DNA of 64,000 bases, from positions 1-64,000 of the forward strand of contig CAZIOH010000005.1 of assembly GCA_964540815.1 (NCBI GenBank). The letters run 5' to 3'. A program made the translations under genes and the position numbers. Source of the DNA: CAZIOH01 sp964540815 (lineage in GTDB: Bacteria > Myxococcota_A > Polyangia > Fen-1088). The notes under the pieces were generated by a model. That model was not told where the DNA came from, did no database searches, and saw nothing but the letters and a program-made list of their open reading frames with translations. This document shows positions 34,827 through 43,890 of this stretch, one piece after another (positions within the stretch are counted from its first letter, which is position 1; the number at the start of each line of letters is the position of its first letter).

Positions 34827-36213
34827 ACGCCGCCGCGAACCGGCCTCCGGCCGCAGCACCGGCGTTGGCGTTGGCGTTGGCGTTGGTGTTGGCGTCGGCG
34901 ACACCGCCATCGGCCTCGGCCTCGCCGGATCGGCGCTCGTGCCGTCCTTGGCGCTGGGCCTCCTGCTGATTCTTGGGGCAGCGCCGGCGGGTGCGGAGGT
35001 GCTGACCCTCGGGGAGGTGGAACAGCGGGCGTTGGCGACGGGCGACGCTCGGGGGGCGGCGGCGCGGATCGCGCAGAGCGAAGCCGAGCTGGAGATCGCG
35101 CGGAGCGCTCGGCGGCCCGTCGTGAGCCTCAACACCGACGTCAGCGCCGCCCCCGGCGGTCAGCTGTTCGCGGTGGAGGGCACGGACAGTCAGCGCTTGC
35201 TGGTCCAGGGATCGCATCCGCTGGGGGAGACGGGGGCGTTCACGCCCATTCCGCGCTTCGGGAGCGTGCTGGCCGCGCAGGCCACGCTCCTCGACTTCGG
35301 GCGTGCGTCCAGCCGGATCGCCTCGGGGCAGGCCCGCGCCCGCGCCGCCGAGCTCGAGGCGCAGGTCCTGCGCCGTGAGATCCTGCGGTCCGCGCGCGAG
35401 GCCTACTTGTCGTGGACGGTGACGTTCGCTCGGGCCGAGCTCGCGTCCCTCCACGGCGCGGAGGGAAGAGCCCGGGCTGCAATCACGACCGGAGCCGTCG
35501 CCGATGGCAGTCGACCGAGCGCGGAGTTGAATGCGGCCGAGCAGGACACGCTTGCCCTCGCCATCGAGGACGAGGAGGCGCAAGCGGCCCTCGCGCACGC
35601 ACGGCTGGCGCTCGAGCAGCACCTGGGCGGTGCGCTCGGCCCGGCGGCGACCCCCGATCTCGGGCTGCTCGAGGCCTCCTCCGGGGCCGCGGCGAGCCCG
35701 GGAAACGACCCCGGCGCCGCCGCCCTCGAACAACAATCCAAGGCGGCTGCGGTGCTGGCCGAGAGCCTGGCGCGGGTGCAAGCACCGATCCTCTCCACCT
35801 CGGCGGAGGTCGGTGTGCGGGGTCAGGCCACCTCGGTGTTCCCCGCTTACCGGCTCGGCCTCGTGCTGACGGTTCCCCTGTCCGACGGGGGGCTCGGCGC
35901 TGCCCAGGCGCGCTCGGAGCGCGCTCAGGCAGACGCGCTCGGCGCTCGAGCGGAGAGCACCCGCAAGACCAACGCCGGGGAGGAGCGTCTGGCCGCAGAA
36001 GATCTGGCGAGCGCCGGACGACGCGTGGGGCTCGCCGTTCGGCTCCGTCGACTGGCGCAGGTCGAGCTTGATCAGGCGAGCGAACGCTACCGCCTTGGAG
36101 CCGTCGATCTCCGCGCAGTCTTCGACGTGCGCGACCGCCTGTGGCGCGCCGAATCCCAGGAGCTCGCGGCCAAGGCCGATCGCACGAGCGCCTGGTTGCG
36201 TACGCGTCCCTGA
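34819..36213 (+). CDS. TolC-like outer membrane channel of the ABC exporter
   Basis: A 464-residue outer-membrane factor. The N-terminal 14 residues are followed by a run of Val-Gly dipeptides encoded by a hexanucleotide repeat, then a hydrophobic signal segment (SLALGLLLILGAAPAGA) and TolC repeats (LGEVEQRALATGDARGAAARI, DQASERYRLGAVDLRAVFDVRDRL). ATG 34819 overlaps the permease stop by eight bases. The Gly-Val stretch before the signal core is odd; a downstream start would remove it, but no better one is visible. Confidence 0.9.
   Translation: MSERRREPASGRSTGVGVGVGVGVGVGDTAIGLGLAGSALVPSLALGLLLILGAAPAGAEVLTLGEVEQRALATGDARGAAARIAQSEAELEIARSARRPVVSLNTDVSAAPGGQLFAVEGTDSQRLLVQGSHPLGETGAFTPIPRFGSVLAAQATLLDFGRASSRIASGQARARAAELEAQVLRREILRSAREAYLSWTVTFARAELASLHGAEGRARAAITTGAVADGSRPSAELNAAEQDTLALAIEDEEAQAALAHARLALEQHLGGALGPAATPDLGLLEASSGAAASPGNDPGAAALEQQSKAAAVLAESLARVQAPILSTSAEVGVRGQATSVFPAYRLGLVLTVPLSDGGLGAAQARSERAQADALGARAESTRKTNAGEERLAAEDLASAGRRVGLAVRLRRLAQVELDQASERYRLGAVDLRAVFDVRDRLWRAESQELAAKADRTSAWLRTRP
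34861..34896 (+). repeat. hexanucleotide tandem repeat GGCGTT
   Basis: Four perfect GGCGTT copies are followed by GGTGTT and GGCGTC, encoding (GV)6. Being a multiple of three, copy changes alter length but not frame. Confidence 0.85.
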
Positions 36214-36303
36214 ATATGCCCGGTCGCGCTCGCGATCATGCTGGAGGCGTACCGCGACGATCTGCTCGCGACGAACCGCACCGCCGGGCGCCGACGTCGA
36301 AGC

Positions 36304-37578
36304 TCATTGGGCCGAAGGAGCTCGGGCAGGAGCGCGATGAAACCATGCCACCGCCAGCTGGGCTCCGACGGCCGCCAGACCGTTCACCAGGAGCGCATGT
36401 TTCACACCCAGCAGACCCACCGTGGCGCCGGTGAACAAGGCGCCCAGCGACATCCCGCCCCGCATCGCCAGCATGTAGAGGCTGACGGTGCGACCGAGGA
36501 GTCTCGGGCTGGTCGTCGCCTGAAGAAACGAGTTCACTGCCGTGTTGCTCATCGTCATCGTCGCGCCTGCGAGCGCAAGCAATGGAGGCATTCCCCAAAG
36601 CCAGGGATCAGCCGCGGCCAAGGTCACCACCGCGGCGTACCCGAGCGCGAAGCCCGTGCTCAGGCGGCGGCGGTCCACCGTCGGCGCGACGCCCAGCAAC
36701 ACAATCGCGCCCAGGAGGCCTCCGGCGCCGAACGATGCAAGCACCGTGGAGAAGTGAGCGATGTTCCCGTGAAATGCCTCCCTGACCAAGACGGGACTGA
36801 AAGTGACCAGCGGCGCGCAGAAGATGCCACTGACGAGCACCGTGAGCAGAGGCCCCCGAAGGGTGCGCTGGCGCAGGACCTCCCTCACGCCTCCGAGGGA
36901 ACGCGGTTGTTGCGGTGCGGGCTCGAGGGACGCGTTCGCGGGTACCCAGCGTGGAAGGATCCACAGAGCGACGCCGATGAACGGTACGTACGATGCTGCG
37001 CTGACGATGAAACAAGCCATCGGGCCAACGCCTGATATCAGCAGGCCGGCGATGGCCGGACCCAGAATCCGGGAGAGGTTGAACTGGGTGGAATTGAGCG
37101 CCAGCCCGCGGCTGATTTCATCGCGCCGGACGATCGTGGGCACGATTGACTGAAACGACGGCATCGAAAGGGCGTCCGTGACACCCACGACTATCGACAG
37201 CGAGACGATCATCCAGGGTTGAATCCGTCCGATGTCGAGCAGAACCACGATGGCGGTCGGGCACAGCATCTGGACTGACTGGAAGATCGCGATGACCCGG
37301 CGACGGTCGGATCGATCGGCCAGGGCCCCTCCCAGCAGGGTGAGCAACCAAACCGGCGCGCTCATCGCGAAGGAGTCCAGTCCGATGACGAAGGACGACG
37401 CGCCGAGGGAAAGCAGCAGCCAAGGCTCCGCGACTTGTTGGGCCCAGGTGCCAATGCTCGACAAGAGACTGGCGAACCAGAAAGTGCCGAAGCGTCGCGT
37501 GGCGAGCAGGCGCAGCGATTCGCGGAGCGTGTCGATCACCTTGGGGCCGTCCATCCGGCGGTCGGTGGGGGGGAGCAC
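36304..37578 (-). CDS. MFS exporter (EntS-like, MFS_3)
   Basis: A 424-residue, 12-helix major facilitator of the enterobactin-exporter-like group. The loop 2-3 motif reads GGALADRSDRRRVIA; helices such as WMIVSLSIVVGVTDALSMPSFQSIVPTIV and the QFNLSRILGPAIAGLL region are typical. The GTG start is chosen for its AAAGGAG seven bases upstream; an ATG eight codons later is an alternative. It is convergent with the ABC export operon. Confidence 0.9.
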   Translation of the reverse strand: MLPPTDRRMDGPKVIDTLRESLRLLATRRFGTFWFASLLSSIGTWAQQVAEPWLLLSLGASSFVIGLDSFAMSAPVWLLTLLGGALADRSDRRRVIAIFQSVQMLCPTAIVVLLDIGRIQPWMIVSLSIVVGVTDALSMPSFQSIVPTIVRRDEISRGLALNSTQFNLSRILGPAIAGLLISGVGPMACFIVSAASYVPFIGVALWILPRWVPANASLEPAPQQPRSLGGVREVLRQRTLRGPLLTVLVSGIFCAPLVTFSPVLVREAFHGNIAHFSTVLASFGAGGLLGAIVLLGVAPTVDRRRLSTGFALGYAAVVTLAAADPWLWGMPPLLALAGATMTMSNTAVNSFLQATTSPRLLGRTVSLYMLAMRGGMSLGALFTGATVGLLGVKHALLVNGLAAVGAQLAVAWFHRAPARAPSAQ

Positions 37579-37727
37579 TGCAAGCTCCTTTCCCCGGAAA
37601 TCATGAGCGAGCCCATTCCTTTGGGGTGCCACCCACCAAGGCATTCCAGTTACCGCGCCGGAGCCCGTCCATCGGATCCAGGCGCGGGGCCTACGGCGCC
37701 CTCTTTGGCTCGATCATCCTCCGGCGC

Positions 37728-38378
37728 TCAGGCGCCCTTCCTGAGGGTGACGTGCATCGCGTTCTCCCCGAACCGCTTCTCCGCGACGGCGTAGCCGAGC
37801 GCGGGGAGGTTCACGTCCGCGAAGAGGGATTCTCCGGCCCCGAGGATCACCGGGCTGATCGCGAGGTGCATCTCGTCGATCAGCCCGGCTTGCAGGTATT
37901 GGCGGATGACGGCCGCGCCGCCGCCGATGCGGACGTCCCTGTCGCCGGCTGCCGCGCGGGCGCGGGCCAGCGCCTCGTGGATGCCGCCGGTGACGAAGTG
38001 GAACACGGTGCGGCCCTCCATCTCCAGATCGGGCCGCGGATGGTGGGTCAGCACGAACACCGGCGTGTGGTAGGGGGGGGTCGGCCCCCACCATCCCTTC
38101 CATTCGAGGTCTGGCCAGGGGCCGCGCACCGGACCGAACATGTTGCGCCCCAGGATCCAGGCGCCGATGCCTTTCAGCGCCCCGGCGGCGACGTCGTCAT
38201 CGATTCCTGCGGATCCCTTTCCGCCGGTGCCGAGGTGCTCGTGGAAGGTCTTGGTAGACGTGAACCAGTTCGCGACGGCCATGCCGCCGACCCCGAAGGG
38301 ATTCTCGAGGCTTTGCCCCACGGCGGCACCGAAGCCGTCGATGGACACGGAAAACGCGTTGACGCGAACTTTCGTCAT
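37728..38378 (-). CDS. dihydrofolate reductase-family protein (RibD C-terminal fold)
   Basis: A 216-residue NADPH-dependent reductase-like protein of the YyaP/YwjB group. It has the N-terminal VRVNAFSVSIDGFGAA strand-loop, AWILGRNMFGPVRGPW, and the cofactor-binding VRIGGGAAVIRQYLQAGLIDEMHLAISPVILG region seen in RibD_C proteins. It is monocistronic; physiological substrate unknown. Complete length. Confidence 0.9.
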   Translation of the reverse strand: MTKVRVNAFSVSIDGFGAAVGQSLENPFGVGGMAVANWFTSTKTFHEHLGTGGKGSAGIDDDVAAGALKGIGAWILGRNMFGPVRGPWPDLEWKGWWGPTPPYHTPVFVLTHHPRPDLEMEGRTVFHFVTGGIHEALARARAAAGDRDVRIGGGAAVIRQYLQAGLIDEMHLAISPVILGAGESLFADVNLPALGYAVAEKRFGENAMHVTLRKGA

Positions 38379-38720
38379 CTCAGCCTCCTTGGGCCTTGTC
38401 CGAAGTTGGGCAGATCACACCGGCCGCCGTCGCCGCCACGGGGCCCCAGCATAGTGTACTCGGGGCGGCATCGCCGATCCCAAAGCACGGCATGGGGCGC
38501 CCACCCGCCGGCCGCATCCGTGTGCTTCTCATGACGCCGGTCGCGGGAGCGTGTTCGAGTTTCTGAGCGGCGCGCGCTCCGAGCACGACCGCGAAGGCGG
38601 CCGTGCTCCCGGGTGGAGTCGAGGGGTCTTGGACGTGAAGCGTCGGCCGCATTCTGGGTGAGCTGCTACTGTGGTCACCGGGTCTCGGATCGACCCGACC
38701 GAGGAAGTGTGTCCAAAATC
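38379..38720. other. divergent intergenic region with a hairpin
   Basis: Between the reductase and the GH79-like gene. Its only clear structure is an inverted repeat at 38581-38608; GAGGAA at 38701-38706 may serve the downstream gene. No protein-coding signal. Confidence 0.45.
38581..38608. repeat. inverted repeat (hairpin)
   Basis: GAGCACG and CGTGCTC arms enclose a second CCG/CGG pair and a CGAAGG loop, one mismatch in eleven pairs. There is no T run on either side and it sits upstream of both genes, so an operator or 5' RNA structure is as likely as a terminator. Confidence 0.5.
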
Positions 38721-40556
38721 ATGATGATGACCAGAATTTCGATCGAGAGGACATCCTCCGCGTCACTTCTCGCGTTGGCATTCGCGCTCGGTGGATGCGG
38801 CACACATGGCTCGACGAACGGGCAGGATGCCGGCGGCGTGGGAGGACAGTCCACGCCACACGCGACGGGCGGCGCCACGGGTTCAGGCGGTGAGGTGGCA
38901 GCCGGTTCGGGCGGCGCGATGGGAACGGGGGGCGCGAGCCCAGCGGGAAGTGGCGGCGGCGTTGTTGACGCGGGATCGGCGACCGCGACCGGTGGCGCGA
39001 CCGCCGCGGGTGGCCTGGACGCGACAGGTGGTGCATCCGCCGCCGCCGGAACCGGCGGGGCGCGCCTCGATGCGGGGAGCGACGGCTCGGCTGCGGGGAA
39101 TGGTGGTCCGGGCGGCGCGGCAGCAGCCCCCGGATCTGGCGGGACCAACGACGCGGGCCTCGCAGGTGGCGGCGATGCCGGTCCCGCGCCGCCGTTCACC
39201 GGGCCCACGATCGACGGCACGGTCACGGTCACCCGCACGACGACGATGGGTCGGCTCGTGCCAGGTTTCGCGGGATTCAGCTTCGAGAAATCCCACCTGA
39301 CGGATGGGTTCTTCACCGGGACCAACGCCCCCTTGATCGCGATGTTCAAGCTCCTCGGCCCGGGAGTGGTGCGAATCGGGGCCAACGACGTCGACAAGTC
39401 GATCTGGCAGCCGAGCGCGACTCCGCTCCAGGGTGGCATGACCACTCCGAACGTCGGGACGGCCGATGTGGATGCTCTGGCCGCCTTTCTCGCTGCGACG
39501 AACTGGAAGGTCATCTATGGCCTCAACCTGAAGACCTCGACGCCGACTGCCGCCGTCCCCGAGGCCGTTTACGTATCGGCCAAGCTGGGGACCAGCCTGG
39601 CCAGCTTCGAGATCGGGAACGAGATCAGCTTCTACAGCGGAGGGATTGGCGTCATCCAGCCCCTTTGGCAGACCTTCGCCGTGGCGATCCAGGCCGCCCT
39701 CCCCGGGGTGGCGCTCGCGGGGCCCGGGGTGTACGGCGACATCAATTTCACGAGCACCTTCACGGCGGGCGAAGCCAGCCGCATCGTTCAACTGACCTTT
39801 CACTACTATCGAGCCGCCGCGAGCACGAATCCGCTGTTGTCCCAGCTCTTGGCCACCGACCCGGCGGTCGTCAGCCAATCACAGGGACTGGCCACCATCG
39901 TGAGCTCGAACAAGATCCGCGACGGCTTCCGCTGGGGGGAGATGAACTCCTACTCCGGTCACGGCGCCGCCGGCGTGAGCGACGTGTTCGGATCGGCGCT
40001 CTGGGGCATCGACTTCATGTTGACCACCGCCGAATACGGCGCGGTTGGGGTCAATTTCCACGGTGGGGGGCAAAACATGGACGGAAATGTTTGTTCGAAC
40101 GGCGTCGCGTCCTGCACCAAGCCTTTCAGGTACTCGCCCATCGATGAGGTAGACAGCCAGGTCACGGCGGCCGCGCCGCTCTTCTACGGGATGCTGCTGG
40201 TCTCGCAAGCCGGCACGGGAAGCATGCTGGCGACCAAGGCGAGTGCCGGGAGCCTCAACTTCACGGCGTATTCCATCGCTCCCGGGGATGGCTCGACCAA
40301 CCTCGTCCTGGTCAACAAGGACGCGACGACTGGCGTGAATGCCAGCGTCGACGTCGGCGCCCCTGTCACGACCGCGAGCGCGGTCTACCTGCGAGCCCCA
40401 TCCTTGACGGCTACGACGGGAGTGACGTTCGCCGGCGCGGGTGTCACCCCGGGCGGCGTGTGGAGCCCGCATCCTCCCTACGACCTCCCGGTGAAGGGGA
40501 ACGTCATCACCGTGGTGCTGCCTCCGGCGAGCGCGACTCTCGTGCGCGCGAAGTAG
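38721..40556 (+). CDS. GH79-like glycosidase lipoprotein
   Basis: A 611-residue surface lipoprotein: lipobox ALGGC (Cys26), a Gly/Ala/Ser-rich linker to about residue 155, then a (beta/alpha)8 barrel and C-terminal beta sandwich resembling GH79 (beta-glucuronidase/heparanase). The likely acid/base Glu lies in FEIGNEISFYS and the nucleophile Glu in RWGEMNSYSGHG, followed by GVSDVFGSALWGIDFML and GAVGVNFHGGG as in GH79. Target would be glucuronate-containing polysaccharides. Start: ATG 38721 (or the adjacent ATGs); GTG 38709 is nearer to GAGGAA. Confidence 0.85.
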   Translation: MMMTRISIERTSSASLLALAFALGGCGTHGSTNGQDAGGVGGQSTPHATGGATGSGGEVAAGSGGAMGTGGASPAGSGGGVVDAGSATATGGATAAGGLDATGGASAAAGTGGARLDAGSDGSAAGNGGPGGAAAAPGSGGTNDAGLAGGGDAGPAPPFTGPTIDGTVTVTRTTTMGRLVPGFAGFSFEKSHLTDGFFTGTNAPLIAMFKLLGPGVVRIGANDVDKSIWQPSATPLQGGMTTPNVGTADVDALAAFLAATNWKVIYGLNLKTSTPTAAVPEAVYVSAKLGTSLASFEIGNEISFYSGGIGVIQPLWQTFAVAIQAALPGVALAGPGVYGDINFTSTFTAGEASRIVQLTFHYYRAAASTNPLLSQLLATDPAVVSQSQGLATIVSSNKIRDGFRWGEMNSYSGHGAAGVSDVFGSALWGIDFMLTTAEYGAVGVNFHGGGQNMDGNVCSNGVASCTKPFRYSPIDEVDSQVTAAAPLFYGMLLVSQAGTGSMLATKASAGSLNFTAYSIAPGDGSTNLVLVNKDATTGVNASVDVGAPVTTASAVYLRAPSLTATTGVTFAGAGVTPGGVWSPHPPYDLPVKGNVITVVLPPASATLVRAK

Positions 40557-40599
40557 GGAGGGGGAGGAGGAGGGGAAGCGGAGCAGCCGGAGCACCTCT

Positions 40600-40735
40600 C
40601 GGCCATGTGGGGCCGCCGCCACCAACGACGTCTGGGCATTTGGCTGGGAGAGCATCCCACCATTGCACCGGCGCTGCGCTGGGACGGCGCCGTCTGGACC
40701 CACGGCACGGGGCTCGTTCCGCAATCCTTGGGGGT
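40600..40735 (+). pseudogene. fragment of a beta-propeller (VWAFG-type) repeat protein
   Basis: One frame reads MWGAAATNDVWAFGWES and a shifted frame RWDGAVWTHGTGL, which together form one blade of the common myxobacterial pattern WGSGxNDVWAVG...ILRWDGxxWT. Only one blade is left, broken by a frameshift, and no start or signal exists. It lies between the GH79-like and kelch genes. Confidence 0.4.
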
Positions 40736-40768
40736 CGTCCCCCGGCCGCGCATCGCGTCGTCGCGGTG

Positions 40769-42520
40769 CTATTCGGCCGGCCGCGGTTGCGGCATTCCTT
40801 CCCTGGCGCCGCCCCGGTGGCGAGCGCTCCGCGTCGTCATCTTGAGGATGTCGCCCCGCATCCGCGCCTCGATCTCCCCGAGCGCCGGATCGGCGACCGG
40901 AGCCACCCGCTCGGCGACCTGTGCGCGATGTCCGACCAGTTCGCGGCCGAGCTCCACCATCTCCTCCATGCCGCGCAACATGAGAGCACGCGCCTCCTGG
41001 GCGCGCTCCGCGTACAGGGGCCCCCACGGATCGACCGGGACTGGGCCGTGTGGTCCCCACACCCAGAGCGGGCCGTCGGCCAGGCTCCCCAACAACCAGT
41101 TCCACGACTCGAAGATATGCGGATCGATCACGAATGGGTGAGCGACCCGCAGGATCTGACATGGGCTGCTGATGCCGTTGGCGATCACGGACAGCTCGGA
41201 CAGTCCCGGCGAGATGCCCAATGGCACGTGGAAGTTCGTCGAGTGAACGGCGGTGCCGGTGGCCACGCCCATGGTGTCGTGGTCGAATGTTCGACAGTAC
41301 GTCACGTGGCCGGTGACGAGGTGCCGGATTCGCACGATCGGGTAGTTGGTGGCCGCGCTGGCATCGTCGCCGTAGGCCACCGCCTGGGAGAGCCCGTTCA
41401 GTTGACGACCGTGCAACGTGTACGACAGACCTCCATGGACGACGGACGGCGCCGCGGTCACCGTTGGACGCCAGGTGCCGTCCGGGCCGCCGTCTGGTCG
41501 ATAACAATGAAGCGCGCTGCTGCCGGCGGCGAAGAGCACGTCACCGGTGGGGAGGAGGAGCATGCGCCCCACGAACGGCGGTCCGCCGGCATTCGGTGGA
41601 TCGGGTACGCGCACCAGCGACGTGCCGTCGAACTCGAAGAAGTAGGTCGGAGACAGGTAATCGAAGGACACACCATCCACCGGGCCCCCCACCAGCAAGA
41701 CCTTGCCGTTCGGCATCAGGCACGCGGGCGCGTCCTTGGCGCCGATCGTGTGGCCCCCGATCCCGGGGAACTGCGGCCCGGCGGACCAACTGCCGGGCTG
41801 ATTGGCGACTGGAGGCATGGTGTAAAGGGCGGTCTTGTTGGTGGCGCCCACGCAAAACACCCGCCCGTCGGGGAGCAAGCACGCCGGCCCGATCTCGATG
41901 GAGGCGCCCTCGACCAGGTTCACCGGCAGCGTGCCCGCGCTGAACCAGGCATTGGCCGCGATCACGTACTTCTCCGCGTTGGGGGCGTTGCTGCACTGTA
42001 CGGTGAGGACGGTCTGGTCCGGCAACAACGTCCAGGTCTCCTCGGAAGATCGATCGCCCTTGGTGGGGCCGGCGCTCCACGTGCCCGCCACAGGGTCGTA
42101 GATCGCCGTGCGCGTACTGTTCAGATCGCCGACCATCAAGCGTCCATCGGGCAGCAGGCAGGACGCCGCGTCGCCAATCTGACTCCATCCGGCCGGCGGC
42201 GAAATGACGGACCAGGCGTCGGTGCGTGGATCGTAGATCTCGCAGGTGTTCGTCTCACTGCCGGCGTTGCTGTATTCCCCACCGGTGACGATGACCCGAC
42301 CGTCGCCGAGGACGGCCGACGCATAGTACAACCGCGTCTGGTGCATGGGCGCGAGCGCGCTCCAGGTTCCGTGGGTGTAGTTGCCGTGCGGATCGGGCGT
42401 CAACTTGTACCAGTTGAGCCCTCCGCTTTGTTGACACATGACGCTTCCGTCGGTGAGCAGGAGCATCGTGCTCGCCGCGAAGGTCGGTTGATGAAGCAGC
42501 GGTATCCATGTTCCAGCCAT
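40769..42520 (-). CDS. kelch/galactose-oxidase-like beta-propeller protein
   Basis: A 583-residue protein with six or seven kelch-type blades (AVLGDGRVIVTGGEYSN, CLLPDGRLMVGDLNS, CLLPDGRVFCVGATN, CLMPNGKVLLVGGPV, LLLPTGDVLFAAGSS), then a beta-sandwich part like the DUF1929 domain of galactose oxidase and a helical C-terminal tail (about 500-583). No signal peptide is visible and no clear Tyr-Cys copper centre could be assigned, so enzymatic activity is unproven. ATG 42520 has GGAGGGG five bases upstream. Confidence 0.8.
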   Translation of the reverse strand: MAGTWIPLLHQPTFAASTMLLLTDGSVMCQQSGGLNWYKLTPDPHGNYTHGTWSALAPMHQTRLYYASAVLGDGRVIVTGGEYSNAGSETNTCEIYDPRTDAWSVISPPAGWSQIGDAASCLLPDGRLMVGDLNSTRTAIYDPVAGTWSAGPTKGDRSSEETWTLLPDQTVLTVQCSNAPNAEKYVIAANAWFSAGTLPVNLVEGASIEIGPACLLPDGRVFCVGATNKTALYTMPPVANQPGSWSAGPQFPGIGGHTIGAKDAPACLMPNGKVLLVGGPVDGVSFDYLSPTYFFEFDGTSLVRVPDPPNAGGPPFVGRMLLLPTGDVLFAAGSSALHCYRPDGGPDGTWRPTVTAAPSVVHGGLSYTLHGRQLNGLSQAVAYGDDASAATNYPIVRIRHLVTGHVTYCRTFDHDTMGVATGTAVHSTNFHVPLGISPGLSELSVIANGISSPCQILRVAHPFVIDPHIFESWNWLLGSLADGPLWVWGPHGPVPVDPWGPLYAERAQEARALMLRGMEEMVELGRELVGHRAQVAERVAPVADPALGEIEARMRGDILKMTTRSARHRGGAREGMPQPRPAE

Positions 42521-43016
42521 TGGTCCCCTCCGTGTCTTCGACTCCACGTCCGTCCACGAAGGGGGAACGTTCTCCGAGCGCAATCTTCCCGTGCGGGCCG
42601 CGCGCCGTGCCGCTCCGGGAGGGCCCGGGTGCGCTCTTCCAGGCCCACCATGGGAAATCACCCCGGGCCTTCTCACGCGGCGCCCGAGCAGCGCGGCCCA
42701 GATCGGCCTCTCGTCGGTCGCGGCGGCACGCTCCTCCCCCCAGGCGCGCCTTCTTGGCAGTGGCGCAGGCCTGGAACGTCCCCCCCCTCGAAACACACCG
42801 CCCCCCGGCGGCCAAGAGGTGAACCCGGCGAAATCGTCTGGTGACTACGTCCTTCGTGGCGGTCGGCGGCTTCTCGTGGCCGGCCTCGGCGATGAGCCGG
42901 GGGGATGGCGTCGGTGTCGATCGCCGGCTGCCAAACTCGTTGAGTTTCAAGGTCTTGCAAGTCGTTGTCCGGAACCGCGCGGCCCGTTCGACGACCCCAT
43001 GAAAGGACAACCAACC
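42521..43016. other. divergent intergenic region, nothing recognised
   Basis: About 500 bases upstream of the kelch gene and of the SRPBCC gene. AAAGGA at about 43001 is the ribosome site of the latter. Frames crossing it show no domain or signal. Confidence 0.45.
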
Positions 43017-43445
43017 ATGTTCACCATCGACAGCACGATCGACATCGCAGCCCCGCTCGCCCGAGTTCGCAATGCCATCACCACGGAGTTTGGTTACCGC
43101 GCATGGTTCGCGCAGGACGCCGACTTCGACGGCAAGGAAGCGACGTTTCGGTTTCCGCAACCGACCGAGCGGCGTTCGGTCACCCTCCGGGTCGACCTTT
43201 GCCACGGGAGCGGCATCGTGATGACCTGCGTCGCGCAGGAGAACAACGCCGACTGGCTGGGCACGACGCTCGCGATCGAGCTCGGCGAGACGCCTTCAGG
43301 GACCCGGGTTCACTTGATCCATTCAGGCTATCCCGCCAAGAATGAGGTCTACGAACGATGCAGCGAGGCGTGGCCGTACTTCCTGCGGAGCCTGGCGAGC
43401 TACATGATGACCGGCACCGGCGAGCCGTACCCGAAGGCGGCATGA
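43017..43445 (+). CDS. SRPBCC (AHSA1/START-like) protein
   Basis: A 142-residue single-domain helix-grip protein: IDIAAPLARVRNAITTEFGYRAWFAQD at the start, SGTRVHLIHSGYP in the middle and a C-terminal helix YFLRSLASYMM. Such proteins bind small hydrophobic ligands. AAAGGA precedes the ATG; a Met six residues upstream is possible. It probably forms an operon with the DGPF gene 10 bases downstream, which is the kind of partner found with ECF42 sigma factors. Confidence 0.85.
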   Translation: MFTIDSTIDIAAPLARVRNAITTEFGYRAWFAQDADFDGKEATFRFPQPTERRSVTLRVDLCHGSGIVMTCVAQENNADWLGTTLAIELGETPSGTRVHLIHSGYPAKNEVYERCSEAWPYFLRSLASYMMTGTGEPYPKAA

Positions 43446-43455
43446 GGAGCCTGCA

Positions 43456-43863
43456 ATGACCCCCGACAACAGCGACAGCCACGGCAACGACGCCGCCACC
43501 GACACACGGAAGACCGCCATGCTGATTTTTCGCGACGAGGGCGTCGATTGGGCGCAGCTCGCGGGCGACGGTCGATCGAAGGCCCTGTTCCAGAAGCTCG
43601 TCGACTGGGCCACGGACCTCAAGCGCCGTGGGCTGTACACCGGCGTCGAGGCGCTCGCCCAGGGCGGCAAGACCGTGCGCCGCAAAGGCGCGGGCCTCGT
43701 CATCGACGGTCCGTTCGCGGAAGGGCGCGAGGCGGTGCTGGGCTTCTTCTTCGTACGGGTCGACAGCATCGAGGAGGCCTGCGCGATCGCCGCGGAGTCG
43801 CCGCACGCGGAGGTCGGCGGCGCGACCGAGGTGCGGATGGTCGGGGCGTTTCCGAAGCCGTAG
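43456..43863 (+). CDS. DGPF/YCII-related protein
   Basis: A 135-residue dimeric ferredoxin-like-fold protein of the YCII family, containing the name-giving VIDGPFAEGREAVLGFFFVRV motif. DGPF proteins are the usual genomic partners and targets of ECF42 sigma factors; one is encoded convergently 28 bases downstream. GAGGAG precedes the ATG. Enzymatic role unknown. Confidence 0.88.
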   Translation: MTPDNSDSHGNDAATDTRKTAMLIFRDEGVDWAQLAGDGRSKALFQKLVDWATDLKRRGLYTGVEALAQGGKTVRRKGAGLVIDGPFAEGREAVLGFFFVRVDSIEEACAIAAESPHAEVGGATEVRMVGAFPKP

Positions 43864-43890
43864 TCGAAGAGGTCGCCGGGGTTGGGCTCG

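Noticed and set aside
36214..36303. Short frame reading MLEAYRDDLLATNRTA between two convergent genes
   Set aside because: It soon runs into the MFS gene antisense and matches no family; too short to support.
40460..42844. A 794-codon plus-strand frame over the kelch gene
   Set aside because: It is antisense to a gene with a perfect ribosome site and repeated kelch motifs; the product is low-complexity and unrecognisable.
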